Under the pieces are notes generated by a model. It was not told the origin of the DNA. It worked only from the letters and a program-made list of their open reading frames with translations, and did no database searches. A stretch of 21,855 nt of DNA, taken from assembly GCA_002453315.1 (NCBI GenBank), contig DKGO01000224.1:1-21855 (forward strand), given 5' to 3'. Positions 1 to 9,600 of this stretch are shown here, piece by piece (position 1 is the first letter of the stretch; every line of letters begins with the position of its first letter). A program made the position numbers and the translations under genes. The stretch is from Caryophanales bacterium UBA6768 (lineage in GTDB: Bacteria; Bacillota; Bacilli; Bacillales_D; Amphibacillaceae).

Positions 1-375
1 TTGTTAAGTAAAATGAATTATAGTGAATCAGAACGTGTAGAAGTAAAAAATGAATTTCTAAAAATAATCGTACGAATGAAATTACCAGAAGAAGAAAGCG
101 AATTTTTAGTGAGATTTTTTGATCATTATTTAAAATTAAATGAAGAGGAGGAGGAACAATTGATGAGTGAATTAAGGTATACTGACGACTGGGAAGAAAT
201 AAAAAAGTTACCGATTTCCTGGGAAGAAAGAGGGATTGTAAAAGGTCGGGAAGAAGGTCGGGAAGAAGTCGCAGTTAAGTTAATTAAAGAAGGAATGGCA
301 ATAAGTTTTATTCGAAAAATAACAGAACTTTCAGAAGAACGGATAAAGGAATTAATGGAAAACATAAATGAATAA
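1..375 (+). CDS. Rpn/PDDEXK_2-type nuclease, C-terminal part (5' end outside window)
   Basis: The frame is open from base 1 and stops at 375, so the gene almost certainly begins upstream; the TTG at base 1 has no visible ribosome site in the window. The 124 residues start with LLSKMNY and continue with a charged helical segment (FFDHYLKLNEEEEEQL), a basic/acidic GREEGREE linker and a final SEERIKELM helix. This is the usual tail of Rpn-family recombination-promoting nuclease/putative transposase proteins (PDDEXK_2-like). The catalytic PD-(D/E)XK core would lie upstream and is not visible. A second, decayed copy of the same tail follows at 526-1101. Family call from recognition of the tail pattern, not from a search. 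Confidence 0.65.
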   Translation: MLSKMNYSESERVEVKNEFLKIIVRMKLPEEESEFLVRFFDHYLKLNEEEEEQLMSELRYTDDWEEIKKLPISWEERGIVKGREEGREEVAVKLIKEGMAISFIRKITELSEERIKELMENINE

Positions 376-388
376 TGAAGAGCCTATG

Positions 389-424
389 AAGCCCCTACAA
401 ACTATAAATTAATGTTAGGGGCTT
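389..424 (+). terminator. Hairpin downstream of the Rpn-like gene
   Basis: A perfect 9-bp stem (AAGCCCCTA at 389-397, TAGGGGCTT at 416-424) begins 14 nt after the stop codon at 375. The following bases are AT-rich (AATTATATT) but not a clean T run, so it is a probable but not ideal Rho-independent terminator. Confidence 0.5.
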
Positions 425-525
425 AATTATATTGGCCAAGGGAGATAAAAAGAAAAATCTAGTGTTTGATATTTTAGGGAAAAGTACAATTAAGTAAGGC
501 ATATCGGTGAAAAATTTTAACTTCA

Positions 526-600
526 GACAATCCAGTAGCAGCATTGTTAAGTAAAATGAATTATAAAGATTCCGGACAGATCGAAACCAAGTTAATTTAG
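526..600 (+). pseudogene. Decayed fragment of a second Rpn-like gene
   Basis: One frame reads NPVAALLSKMNY, then runs into a stop (TAG) near 598-600. The LLSKMNY part is the same as the start of the Rpn-like gene at 1-375. The expected continuation (FLKII..MKLPEEE) is missing here and the tail resumes in the open frame at 634-1101. I read this as the 5' part of a broken second copy. Upstream of about 520 I see no recognisable core domain. Confidence 0.5.
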
Positions 601-633
601 TAGTTTGGTACAAATTTATATAAGGAGTTGATC

Positions 634-1101
634 ATGTTGAAAAAATATTCGTCGGAAGAAATTGATTTCTTATTCAGATTCTTTGATCACTCTCTAAAAT
701 TGGATAGAGAGGAGGAAGAACAATTAATCGATGAAATGAAGCGAACAGGCGAGTGGGAAGAAGTCAAAGGATTACTTATTCCGTACATAGAACGAGGTAA
801 AGAATATGCACGGGGGGAAATTGCTATTGAATTATCAAAAGAGGGTATGGATATTCGCCTCATAAGTAAAGTTACAAAATTAACTGAAGAACGGATAAAG
901 GAATTAATGGAAGAATTGAAACGAATGAGTGAGTTGGATAAAATAAAAGAATTACCCATTTCGTATATAGAATTGGGTAAGGAATATGCACGAGAAGAAA
1001 TTGCTGTTGAATTACAAAAGGAGGGTATCGAAATTAACTTAATAAGTAAAGTAACAAAATTAACAGAAGAACGAATAAAGGAATTAATGGATAGGATTTA
1101 G
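634..1101 (+). CDS. Rpn-like C-terminal fragment with an internally duplicated tail
   Basis: An ATG at 634 sits 6 nt after AAGGAG (622-627), so this remnant could still be translated (about 155 aa). It begins with the family tail helix (FRFFDHSLKLDREEEEQL), matching FFDHYLKLNEEEEEQL of the copy at 1-375. The end module (IPYIERGKEYAR...KVTKLTEERIKELM) is present twice in tandem, at roughly residues 46-88 and 107-155, separated by a second MSELDKIKELP piece. No nuclease core is present, so nuclease activity is not expected. It is either a relic or a small stand-alone tail protein. Confidence 0.5.
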   Translation: MLKKYSSEEIDFLFRFFDHSLKLDREEEEQLIDEMKRTGEWEEVKGLLIPYIERGKEYARGEIAIELSKEGMDIRLISKVTKLTEERIKELMEELKRMSELDKIKELPISYIELGKEYAREEIAVELQKEGIEINLISKVTKLTEERIKELMDRI

Positions 1102-1124
1102 ACACCCTTAGTATGTTATCGTAC

Positions 1125-1150
1125 CTCCCAAAATCTGAATAGATAGGGAG
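1125..1150 (+). terminator. Weak hairpin between the Rpn remnant and the next gene
   Basis: CTCCC (1125-1129) pairs with GGGAG (1146-1150), with a possible inner ATCT/AGAT pairing. It could end transcription of the Rpn remnant, or mask the GGGAG that is the likely ribosome site of the next reading frame. There is no strong T run. Confidence 0.25.
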
Positions 1151-1155
1151 ATTAT

Positions 1156-1475
1156 ATGTTTAGAACGTTTATCATGTTTGAACGGCTCAGTAAAAGTCTG
1201 GTGGTTTGGGTGCACTTGCCGGTGCAATGGTCGGTGGTGCGTCAAGGGGAAATCTGGGGAAATTTACACCTAAATCTGCGCTAGCAAAGGAACGTAAAGT
1301 TGGGACCGTGGTAGAGATCGATGAAGCAAGTAAACAAAAATTATCTGGGGATTTGTCTGCGAAAAAGATTGCTGGTGGCACTAGGGTGACTTTTAACTTC
1401 AAAGATGATTCGAAAATAAACTTGGATAGTTATGATGGAAAAGTGAAAGTTACCCATCATTGGAAGGACCGCTAA
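1156..1475 (+). pseudogene. Small hypothetical gene, probably frameshifted
   Basis: An ATG at 1156 lies 5 nt after AGGGAG and reads MFRTFIMFERLSK. The coding sense then continues in another frame as SGGLGALAGAMVGGASRG and runs to the stop at 1473-1475. Adding one A to the A4 run at 1192-1195 would join the two into one protein of about 106 residues. The body has a glycine-rich membrane-zipper-like segment followed by a beta-rich domain (VGTVVEIDEASKQKL, TRVTFNFKDD, GKVKVTHHW). I do not recognise the family. The frame from 1194 alone has no credible ribosome site. The shift could be a real mutation or a sequencing error. Confidence 0.35.
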
Positions 1476-1836
1476 AGGATGAAATTCACATGACGTACAT
1501 AGAGGACACTGGAAAATATAATAAGAAGGTTATATTTGAACGTGCAGATGGTCGAGCAATTGTTGTGAATGTGAATGAGAATTCGTAAATAAGATTGATT
1601 TTCGATTTTACCCCTGGTGTCAGGGTGACTCAATAGGATTTATTATGTCGGGGCTGTGCGAAGGGAAGATCCAATAACCCGACCTTCAAATGCCGACCTC
1701 GGGCAAAGGTTTCGAGAGTAAAACTTCCACAAATTTTTCCCGAAAGATTTACTAGCTGAAAGAATAGTAACTGGGTGATGACTCTATTAAAAGGTGGGCA
1801 ATATGCAATTCGGTAATTATAATAGGAGGTTTTGAA
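1476..1836. other. Intergenic stretch, possible gene debris
   Basis: A short frame at 1490-1588 (32 codons, MTYIEDTGKYNKKVIFERADG...) looks coding-like but has no ribosome site and no family I recognise. It may be debris of the gene before it. From 1589 to 1823 I see no gene, repeat or clear terminator. The AGGAGGT at 1824-1830 belongs to the next gene. Confidence 0.3.
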
Positions 1837-2388
1837 TTGGAGCGTACAGTTGTTAATCAAGTGACGGGTGAACAAATTACATTTTTACAAACAGCAAGGG
1901 AAACGAAGGGGAAATTTCTATCCATTGAAGTCGTTCTACCGCCACACGGGAAGGGACCCCCACTACATAGGCATGATGAGTTTGAAGAAAAATTCGCAGT
2001 GATTTCAGGGAAACTAACAGTCACCCTTGGGAAATCGCAGCTTGTTTTGGAAAAGGGGGACGAGCAAAGTGTTGCTATTGGGACGGCCCATACTTTTACA
2101 AATAATCATGACGAGCCGGTTGTTTTTCGGGTGCGATTAACGCCTCCTAGTCAGTTTGAGGAATCTGTGCGCATTCATTATGGTTTGATTGATGATGGTT
2201 TGGTGGATAAAAAGGGGAATCCCCAATCTTTGGCACATACGGCATTAATTCTAACACTACAAAATACATTAGTTGTTGGGATTCCTCTTTGGATTCAGCG
2301 TCCGTTATTTGGGTGGATTGTAAAAAGGGCCCGTAAAAAAAATCAGTATCAGGGGCTTGGAAAATATGTTGGGAAGGAAATAAGCTAG
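1837..2388 (+). CDS. Cupin domain protein
   Basis: 183 residues from a TTG start placed 6 nt after a perfect AGGAGGT (1824-1830). One cupin beta-barrel spans about residues 25-105. Motif 1 is HRHDEFEE, with likely metal ligands His44, His46 and Glu50 or Glu51. The motif 2 histidine is in AHTFTNN (His85). This is the pattern of small monocupins that bind a divalent metal; the substrate cannot be read from sequence. The C-terminal 70 residues form a hydrophobic segment (ALILTLQNTLVVGIPLWI) and a basic tail (IVKRARKKNQ), so membrane association is possible. It stands alone, with no obvious partner next to it. Confidence 0.75.
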   Translation: MERTVVNQVTGEQITFLQTARETKGKFLSIEVVLPPHGKGPPLHRHDEFEEKFAVISGKLTVTLGKSQLVLEKGDEQSVAIGTAHTFTNNHDEPVVFRVRLTPPSQFEESVRIHYGLIDDGLVDKKGNPQSLAHTALILTLQNTLVVGIPLWIQRPLFGWIVKRARKKNQYQGLGKYVGKEIS

Positions 2389-2577
2389 GGTTTGCTGAAT
2401 CGTATTTATTTTAGTATGTCTATGGGAGTTTTTGTGTGGACTATGAGTCAAAAAATGAATAGATATTTTACGACAAATAGTCCATTTAACAGAACGAAAG
2501 GCAAAGTTTCTTAGGGATATTATTAAATATAAGGTGAATGATTTGGATAATGGTATATTGGAATGGAGAGAGGGTAA

Positions 2578-3141
2578 TTGAGACCTAAATTAACAAGAAA
2601 TTTGAATGTAGACGACTTTCGTAATTTTTATTGGTTAAAAGAGGAATTGCAAACATTTTGTAGGGGAAATGAAATAAGTGCTTCTGGATCTAAAATAGAA
2701 ATATCGGATAGGATAGCGGTGTTTCTTGAAACAGGGAAAATACAAAAGCCGATGAGAAAAAGAAATACTTCTACAAAAAAAGTGAAATTAGAGGATTTAA
2801 GTTTAAATACAGTTATTACAGAAAACCATCGTTGTAGTCAGGTAGTTAGGGCCTTTTTTAAATCGGTAATTCCTAAATTTCACTTTTCAACCTATATTCA
2901 AAATTATTTTAAAGAAAATGTAGGAAAAACATATCAGGATGTTGTAGATGCGTGGTATGAGGAGGAAGAAAGAAAAGCGGACCCATACTATAAAAGGAAA
3001 ATTGGCTCACAATTTGAATACAATCAATTTACTAGGGATTACTTCGCAGACCCTAAAAACAAAGGCAAAAAGAGAGAAGATGCAATTAAAGCCTGGAATG
3101 AAATAAAAGTATTGCCTGGTAGTAATAAATATAAAGGATAG
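2578..3141 (+). CDS. SAP-like/DUF6434-like small protein
   Basis: 187 residues from a TTG start preceded by GGAGAGAGGG. The first 60 residues (RPKLTRNLNVDDFRNFYWLKEELQTFCR, then SGSKIEISDRIAVFLETG) resemble a SAP-type helix-extension-helix module as found in DUF6434/SAP-domain proteins of Bacillales. SAP folds generally contact nucleic acid. The second half is helical and basic (FFKSVIPKFHFSTYIQNYFKEN...) and contains two similar FxxxxFTRDYF/YIQNYF...DAIKAW/DVVDAW units, suggesting an internal duplication. The function is unknown. Family assignment is from memory of the motif pattern. Confidence 0.6.
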   Translation: MRPKLTRNLNVDDFRNFYWLKEELQTFCRGNEISASGSKIEISDRIAVFLETGKIQKPMRKRNTSTKKVKLEDLSLNTVITENHRCSQVVRAFFKSVIPKFHFSTYIQNYFKENVGKTYQDVVDAWYEEEERKADPYYKRKIGSQFEYNQFTRDYFADPKNKGKKREDAIKAWNEIKVLPGSNKYKG

Positions 3142-3211
3142 AAAATTACTTTAATAACTATTTCAGAATAGGCGCAATTATGGTAGAAGAAACGAAAAGG
3201 TAATTTTTTCG

Positions 3212-3246
3212 ATGACTCAGTTATATTTGAATTGAGTTATTTTTTT
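3212..3246 (+). terminator. Rho-independent terminator after the SAP-like gene
   Basis: Stem 3212-3219 (ATGACTCA) with 3233-3240 (TGAGTTAT, one G-T pair), 13-nt loop, followed by a T7 run (3240-3246). It lies about 70 nt after the stop codon. Confidence 0.55.
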
Positions 3247-3548
3247 ATAAACAAATAGCACCGAAAAATACAGGGTTGTTTAATTGAAGCGATAGATAGT
3301 TCCATGGGATGCGAAAAAGACAAGGTAAGTAATCAGAAAATTTAAAATAATAATTGAAAAAATAAAACAACAGTGTGATAATACAAATAAGGTAGTCGAT
3401 TGGAGGGATTAAAATGGTGTAATTATTGATTAACCTTAGTTTGTATTTTAGGAATGAAAACACCACAAAATAAGTTTTTCTACTCATACAATACCGATGA
3501 CATACATCATGATCATACTTAATATGATAATCTATATGATTAAATATT
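3247..3548. other. AT-rich intergenic region upstream of the acyl-CoA ligase
   Basis: No credible gene. The last 50 bases hold overlapping ATGATCAT and repeated ATATGAT words (3505-3540), which could include a -10 box and a regulator site for the ligase. I could not pair them with a convincing -35 box. Confidence 0.3.
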
Positions 3549-3561
3549 GGAGGAATTTAAG

Positions 3562-5181
3562 ATGACAATGATGAACACACCATTGACGTTGGAAAGTTTG
3601 ATTGAAAGAGCTGAAAAGTATTTTCCAAAAAAGGAAGTTATTTCACGGACTACATCGGGGATTCATCGCTTTAACTATGCTGAGATAGGGAAAAGAACGA
3701 GGAGTTTATCGAGTGCTCTTGAAAATCTAGGTGTGCAAAGAGGGGACCGTGTAGGAACGTTAGCTTGGAATGATCACCGGCATTTAGAGGCATATTTTGC
3801 AATACCGAGTATGGGGGCTGTATTACATACGATTAATATTCGCTTAACACCGGAACATTTAATATACATTATTCAAAATGCGGAAGACAAGGTATTGCTT
3901 GTTGACGAGAGTATTGTGCCTTTAGTCGAAGGGATAAAAGAACAAATACCTTCTGTTGAAGCATTTGTTATTTTTACGGATAAAGAGGAGCTACCAGAGA
4001 CATCTCTCGAACCTGCTTACCATTATGATCAGCTTATTTCCAAAGGGGATTCGGATTATCAATATCCAAAGGATTTGGATGAAAATTCACCTGCTGGAAT
4101 GTGCTATACATCGGCAACTACTGGTAATCCAAAGGGTGTCGTCTACACGCACCGAAGTATTGTTCTACACAGTTTATCTATTGGTTTGGCGGATTCTTTA
4201 GCATTGTCAGAATCTGATATTTCGATGCCGGTTGTTCCGATGTTTCATGTTAATGCTTGGGGGTTACCTTTTTCAGCTGTTTGGTTTGGGACAACCCAAG
4301 TGCTACCGGGGGCTTTTTTTACCCCACAAATACTTGCTGAATTGATTGAGTCTGAAGGGGTAACAACGACAGCTGGGGTTCCAACGATTTGGCTCGGACT
4401 TGCTCGGGAATTTAAAACAGGGAAATATGACACATCTAGTTTAACGAGGGTTGTTTGTGGTGGCTCGGCAGCACCTAAAGGGTTGATTCGTACCTATGAG
4501 GTAAAATTTAATATCCCATTTATGCATGCATATGGCATGACGGAAACAAGCCCACTGGTAACGGCAGCCCGGTTGAAAAGTTATCAGCAAGACTTGCCTT
4601 ATGATGAAAAATTAGAAATTCGTGCTAAACAAGGCTTGCTCGTTCCAGGTTTGGAAGCAAAAATTGTTGGTGACGATGGTGAGGTTGCTTGGGATGGCGA
4701 GGAAATGGGAGAATTATTGTTACGTGGCCCATGGATTGCCAGTAGTTATTATAGGGATCCTGAGAAAACGGCCGAGGCAATTAAGGATGGGTGGCTACAT
4801 ACGGGTGATATTGCAACAATTGATGAGGAAGGGGCCATTAAACTCGTTGATAGAACAAAAGATTTAATCAAAAGTGGTGGCGAATGGATTTCATCTGTTG
4901 ATCTTGAAAATGCACTGATGGCCCATGAAGCGGTGTTTGAAGCAGCGGTTATTGCAGTGCCACATGACCATTGGCAGGAACGTCCTGTCGGTGTTGTTGT
5001 CCTAAATGACAATGCGGAGGTATCAAAGGATGATTTATTAGACTTTTTGAAGCCCCAATTTGCAAAATTTTGGATTCCAGACGATATTGTCTTTGTCGAT
5101 GAGATACCAAAGACATCTGTTGGGAAATTTTTAAAACGTGAATTACGCGAAAAGCTAAAAGACGTATTGGTCACTGAATGA
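3562..5181 (+). CDS. AMP-forming acyl-CoA ligase (fatty-acid--CoA ligase type)
   Basis: 539 residues. I place the start at the ATG at 3562, 8 nt after GGAGG (3549-3553); the upstream in-frame TTG at 3547 overlaps that ribosome site and is unlikely. The enzyme activates a fatty or other carboxylic acid with ATP to an acyl-adenylate, then transfers it to CoA in the cytoplasm. Visible adenylate-forming motifs are the P-loop (TSATTGNPKG from about residue 183, with Ala in place of the common Gly), YGMTETSP, GWLHTGDIA, DRTKDLIKSGGEW, and the C-terminal catalytic lysine in KTSVGKFLKREL (Lys522). Length and motif order fit the medium/long-chain ligase branch (AlkK/FadD-like); chain length preference is not readable. 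It is monocistronic, with its own terminator. Confidence 0.9.
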   Translation: MTMMNTPLTLESLIERAEKYFPKKEVISRTTSGIHRFNYAEIGKRTRSLSSALENLGVQRGDRVGTLAWNDHRHLEAYFAIPSMGAVLHTINIRLTPEHLIYIIQNAEDKVLLVDESIVPLVEGIKEQIPSVEAFVIFTDKEELPETSLEPAYHYDQLISKGDSDYQYPKDLDENSPAGMCYTSATTGNPKGVVYTHRSIVLHSLSIGLADSLALSESDISMPVVPMFHVNAWGLPFSAVWFGTTQVLPGAFFTPQILAELIESEGVTTTAGVPTIWLGLAREFKTGKYDTSSLTRVVCGGSAAPKGLIRTYEVKFNIPFMHAYGMTETSPLVTAARLKSYQQDLPYDEKLEIRAKQGLLVPGLEAKIVGDDGEVAWDGEEMGELLLRGPWIASSYYRDPEKTAEAIKDGWLHTGDIATIDEEGAIKLVDRTKDLIKSGGEWISSVDLENALMAHEAVFEAAVIAVPHDHWQERPVGVVVLNDNAEVSKDDLLDFLKPQFAKFWIPDDIVFVDEIPKTSVGKFLKRELREKLKDVLVTE

Positions 5182-5245
5182 ATTCTGGAACTCTTAGAAA
5201 GGGAAATTTTCTTGTGATTACATGTTGATTGCATAAAGTCGATAA

Positions 5246-5276
5246 AGAGGAAGGGTTTTTAACACCTTCCTTTGTT
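5246..5276 (+). terminator. Rho-independent terminator after the acyl-CoA ligase
   Basis: AGGAAGG (5248-5254) pairs with CCTTCCT (5265-5271); the stem extends by A-T/G-T pairs to 5246 and 5273. It is followed by TTTGTTT and lies about 65 nt after the stop. Confidence 0.75.
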
Positions 5277-5442
5277 TAATTAATGGAATTTAGGGGGTTA
5301 CTTATTGTATTCTGAATTTCAGGGTGTGATAGTGGAATATTTTTAAAGCATTACGAAACAACTTAGCTATTAAGTCGAAAATATCAATGCCATTATCACA
5401 ATATGCCTTTCACCACTATTTTTCATTTGGGGTAAAGGAGTT

Positions 5443-5715
5443 CTAAGTAGTTTTAAAAAAGGGTTTAAATCTAATGTTGAAACGTCTATTTTCAATGAGA
5501 AATTGTTGGCCGACTTCCGTTACATATGTCTTTTCATGTAGCACATATTTATTTAAATGGCCCTTCCAAGTTGGATTCTCAATTAATCCTCTATCACTTG
5601 CTTCTTCTACAATTTTAGTGAACTCAGCGACAGTAATGTTTAAATCATAAGGACGTGGATTTTGTTTTTGATTAACTAATTTTAATAGTTTTACTGTTAG
5701 TTTTTCGTTTTTCAT
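5443..5715 (-). CDS. Small winged-helix-like protein (YjcQ-like)
   Basis: 90 residues from an ATG preceded by AGGAGGAG. The layout is LTVKLLKLVNQ, then DLNITVAEFTKIVEEASDRGLIE, then a beta hairpin and KTYVTEVGQQFL. It resembles a small winged helix, with the end matching the common 'lT..G..fL.en' pattern of YjcQ-type proteins. Function is unknown. It is the last gene of the minus-strand block, 96 bp after the sortase stop, so it may be read through from the sortase transcript, but it has a strong ribosome site of its own. No sign of membrane or secretion signals. Confidence 0.5.
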   Translation of the reverse strand: MKNEKLTVKLLKLVNQKQNPRPYDLNITVAEFTKIVEEASDRGLIENPTWKGHLNKYVLHEKTYVTEVGQQFLIENRRFNIRFKPFFKTT

Positions 5716-5811
5716 CTGCTACTCCTCCTAGATATTATGTGAATTTCTATAATATGAAATTTCCAAAACAATTGTTATTATCAAACTATTTAAAGTACCT
5801 CGGAATAATTT

Positions 5812-6378
5812 TTACTCAGTTTTCTTAGCAAAAACGACAAATCGTTTCGTATTATCTGTCCTAAGACATGTATATAAAGTTAAATATTCATCATTTTCAT
5901 CACCTTTATCGATAATAGATAAGTCTGTACCATCAACTACAAATGTTTCACTAATTTCATAATTGATATCTTCACCTTTTAAATCAGAAATTATGACATC
6001 ATCTCCAACCGCTACTTCATCTAGACGACCAAAAATGGACCCATCACGATAATTATGACCTGAAAGAACTAAATTACCATTTTCATGGAGCTCTGGTCCT
6101 GCATATTTTGTAATGGAAATATCTAAATTTTCCTTTGTCGTTTCATCGAGTACAGGGTATTCCAAATCTATTTCCGGTATTTTAATATTGCCAAAAATAC
6201 CTTGGGTATCTCCTGGAATTCCTTCTTTATATTGATATTCATCTACCATTTCAGCATATAAATTACCAAAATCATCACGTGCTGCTAAATTTTGTTTATG
6301 TTCAAAATAGCGATACACTCGGAAACTACCAGCAACAATGAAAATGATAATAAAAATAATCAACAGCTTTTTACGCAA
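5812..6378 (-). CDS. Sortase (cysteine transpeptidase), B/D-like
   Basis: The enzyme cleaves a sorting signal and links the surface protein to peptidoglycan, acting outside the membrane. I place the start at a TTG (6376-6378) because AGAGGTG lies 8 nt upstream. The longer frame to 6420 has no ribosome site and would begin only about 15 nt after the predicted transcription start. The product is then 188 residues: an N-terminal membrane anchor (about residues 4-18, LLIIFIIIFIVAG), a sortase barrel entered by GIFGNIKIPEIDLEYPVL, catalytic His108 (SGHNY), Cys171 (TLYTC) and Arg179 (DNTKR). GHNYRDGSIFG recalls class B, while the short length and single anchor recall class D, so I leave the class open. 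It is the only sortase in the window. The nearby LAQTG proteins SP1 and SP2 are its likely substrates (inference). Confidence 0.9.
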   Translation of the reverse strand: MRKKLLIIFIIIFIVAGSFRVYRYFEHKQNLAARDDFGNLYAEMVDEYQYKEGIPGDTQGIFGNIKIPEIDLEYPVLDETTKENLDISITKYAGPELHENGNLVLSGHNYRDGSIFGRLDEVAVGDDVIISDLKGEDINYEISETFVVDGTDLSIIDKGDENDEYLTLYTCLRTDNTKRFVVFAKKTE

Positions 6379-6386
6379 CTTGTACA

Positions 6387-6393
6387 CACCTCT
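6387..6393 (-). promoter_or_regulatory. Ribosome binding site that fixes the sortase start
   Basis: On the minus strand AGAGGTG lies 8 nt before the TTG at 6378 and inside the longer open frame. This favours the TTG start over the ones at 6415-6420. Confidence 0.65.
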
Positions 6394-6440
6394 ATTTTTT
6401 CCGTTAATACTTTTCATCAATTTATGACATATTTTGATTA

Positions 6441-6475
6441 ATTATAACAAAAAACTCTCTATTAAATATCTATTA
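6441..6475 (-). promoter_or_regulatory. Sortase promoter with 11-bp direct repeats
   Basis: Minus strand: a perfect -10 box TATAAT (6446-6441). Exactly 11 nt upstream of it ends a TAGA (6461-6458), and 11 bp further up lies another TAGA (6472-6469). In context these are AATAGATATTT then AATAGAGAGTT. A weaker third copy (TATA at 6483-6480) keeps the 11-bp phase. No good -35 box is seen, as expected for an activator-dependent promoter. The same arrangement occurs before SP1, SP2 and RR3. Confidence 0.65.
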
Positions 6476-6633
6476 TTATTATACAGACCCTTTTCCGGTA
6501 AAGTTTTGCAAAAATTTTAGAATTTGGAAGGGTGGCTTAATGAATTTTATTAAGGTTTTTAATTTTAGTTCGAGGATTATCTCGAAATGCATGAGGGGGA
6601 ACAAGTTACTAACCTTATGGTAATTTCCTTATA

Positions 6634-9600
6634 TCATACTTTAATTCGAATTGTTATTATTGTTCCTTGATTCATTTCACTTTTAATCGTTAATTTAGTC
6701 CCTAAAAATCTTCTTAACCGTTTATCAGTATTGACAAGTCCAATTCCTTTTTCTCTGTCAAATTGTTGTTGATCCATCATTTCTATAATATGTTTTGGTA
6801 TACCTGCTCCATCATCTTCAATAATAATATCAACATATTCCTCTTCTTCAATTGATTTAATCGTAATGGTTCCTCCATCAATTCGGTTTAATATGCCGTG
6901 CTTTAATGCATTCTCAACTAACGTCTGCAATGATAGTGGAGGAATTAATATATCCAATGAGTCATCAATTAACCATTTAACCTGAATGCGATCACCAAAT
7001 CGTTCTTTTTCAATGGCTAAGTAAGATTCAATTAATTGCAGTTCTTCGTTTAACAAAACTAAATGATCAGTATTTTGAAAATCAAAACTAGTTCTTAAAA
7101 AATAGACAAAGTTTTTCAATAAATATTGCATTCGTTCGGGATTAGAATGCATCATCATTAAAATTGAGTTGATCGTATTATATAAAAAATGTGGGTTTAT
7201 TTGAGCACGTAACCAAGCCGCTTCCATTTTTAATTGGTTATTAATCGTCAACTGTAAATCTGCTAATAACCGAACACGAGCCTTTAATTCAATCGGGTCA
7301 ACAGGCTTTATAAGGTAATCATTGGCACCAACTTGGAAACCAAAATGTAAATCTTCTGTTCTTCCTCTCGCTGTTAATAACAAGATAGGCAGTTCTGATA
7401 AATTAAATTGCTCTCTTATTTGACGAGTTAATTCATAGCCTGACATTCCTGGCATCATAATATCACAGATGACCAAATCAAATTTTGTTGAGTTAATTTT
7501 TTCTAATGCTTCTTCCCCACTGTTGACACTATATATGTGATAATTTTCTGTTGATAATACGTTCGTTATTATTTTATTATTTACTTGATCATCATCAATA
7601 AGTAATAATTTAGGCCAAGTCGATTCAGCTAAATTTACATTTTCTTTATTAGTATGTAACTTAGTTTCTGCCATATCTGACAAGTTAGTCGTTGCAGCCG
7701 TTTCTGCCTTTGCTAATTTCACAGCATCTATTGCATCATTTTCGTTGGCAATTGGTAAAGTAAATGTAATTGTAGTACCATTTTGTTCATTTGTTGAAGC
7801 ATATATTTCTCCATCATGAAGTTCAACTAATTCTTTTGTTACTTTTAAACCAAGACCAATCCCGTCATGGTCATCTCCTTTTACATATGGTTTAAAGATT
7901 TCTTTCAAATCTTCTTCTGACATCCCTTTGCCAGTATCAATAATTTCAATTGATACCATATTGTTTGTTGACACTAATCCTGTGACAACAATTTCCCCTT
8001 TTTCTGTATACTTAATCGCATTATGCAGTATGTTAGTCATCATTTGTATAAGCCTGTTTTCATCAGCGTAAACAGCTGGAAAGTCTTTAGGAATGTTATT
8101 GTGAATAACAATATTCTTTGCTTTTATCATATAAGTCATTAAAGAGATAACGACAGTTGTGATCGAATGGACATTAACAGGTTTTTTTTCAAGCCTTAAT
8201 TTATTTTCATCCATTAACGTTAAATCTAACAAATCATTAATTAAAATCGACATTTGCTTTCCGACAGAAAGAAGTAAGTTTAAATTTTCCTTATCTTCTT
8301 TAACAATCTTATTATCGGGATTATCATGCACAAATTGGGCAATGTTAATGATACTATGTAATGGATTTCTTAATTCATGAGACGTACTTGCTAAAAATTC
8401 ATCTTTACTTTTATCCTTTTCAATCAATTGTAATGATAAGGCTTTTATTTCTTCATTATTTCGAAAATATCTTTTCAACCAATAGACGACAAATAAAATG
8501 AGAGCGATAATTAAATCTACCGGATAATATTCAAAAATAACAAAGTCAATATTATGTTTAATGACTGACCAAATGACATTGTTTAACATTGCTAATGCTG
8601 CCATCAAAATAAGGACAATATCTGTCACATCATTTCTCACTACTTTAAATAAAGTAGCAATAAAAAATAAAAATGGGATAAGTAAAACCAATATAAATAT
8701 AAACCTATATGCTAATACGATTTGAATAGGTACGAAGATTAAAAATAACATATATAGATAAGTAGGATAAGGAAGAAATTTAAACAGCTTAAATTTACTT
8801 TGCTCTGGTAAATAATGTTTGAAAAATTGCAACATGAATAATCCATTTAAGCAAAATATCATGGCAAGCAGTTTCATTTTAAATGCGTAACTCACGGGTA
8901 AATCGAGCAGTAAGACCCGGTCATAATCTAATAAAACTGTGAAGGCTGTCCCTAGCATAATTAATGAGAAGTACAAAATAGACTTCTCTTCTTTCATTTT
9001 CAAATACACATAAAATGAAATTAAAAATAATGCAGCTAGAACAACAAAAGCAATTACTTTAATCATCGTTGCCATCATGACATTTTCGTTAATCTCATTT
9101 GTCGTACCAAATAAAATATTAATTGGCGGTACCTTCGTATCAACGCCGTTATTACTTACATGTAAAATAACATCTAGTTCCTTATCCTGAGCATAAAATG
9201 TTGCCACATATGGTGACATACTTGCGATAAAATCATTTTTATTTGCTGCAGGATTTCCGGACGCACCGATTTCTTTCCCTTGCACAAATATTCTAGACGA
9301 TAACTTCGTATTTGGCACATGAAAACTCAAGCTTTCATCAAGCAGTTCATCATCTATCGTTAAATGCATATGAAAAGTACCATATTGATAGTTAGGTGAC
9401 GAAGCAATATCTAACCAATCATCTGGAAATACTTTGGCAGCAGCCTTATCTTTGAATTTATTTTGCTGTAACTCCTCATTTGTTAATAAAACATCAGGAT
9501 AGTACATCCACTCCCCTGCTAAAGGATATAGATCCTTTTTTGTGGAAACTTCAGTGACATCTAATTGACCATTGACGGCGCCGTCAGCATTCATTATTGG

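Noticed and set aside
2458..2581. Open frame (RQIVHLTERKAKFLRDIIKY...) overlapping the SAP-like gene start
   Set aside because: No start codon with a ribosome site; it may be a relic of a helical protein but cannot be supported.
4749..5234. 161-codon minus-strand frame opposite the acyl-CoA ligase
   Set aside because: It overlaps a clear conserved enzyme, has no family resemblance and no start signal.
5340..5442. CCTTT...AAAGG pairing downstream of the YjcQ-like gene, considered as its terminator
   Set aside because: The stem is short and interrupted, with no T run on the minus strand.
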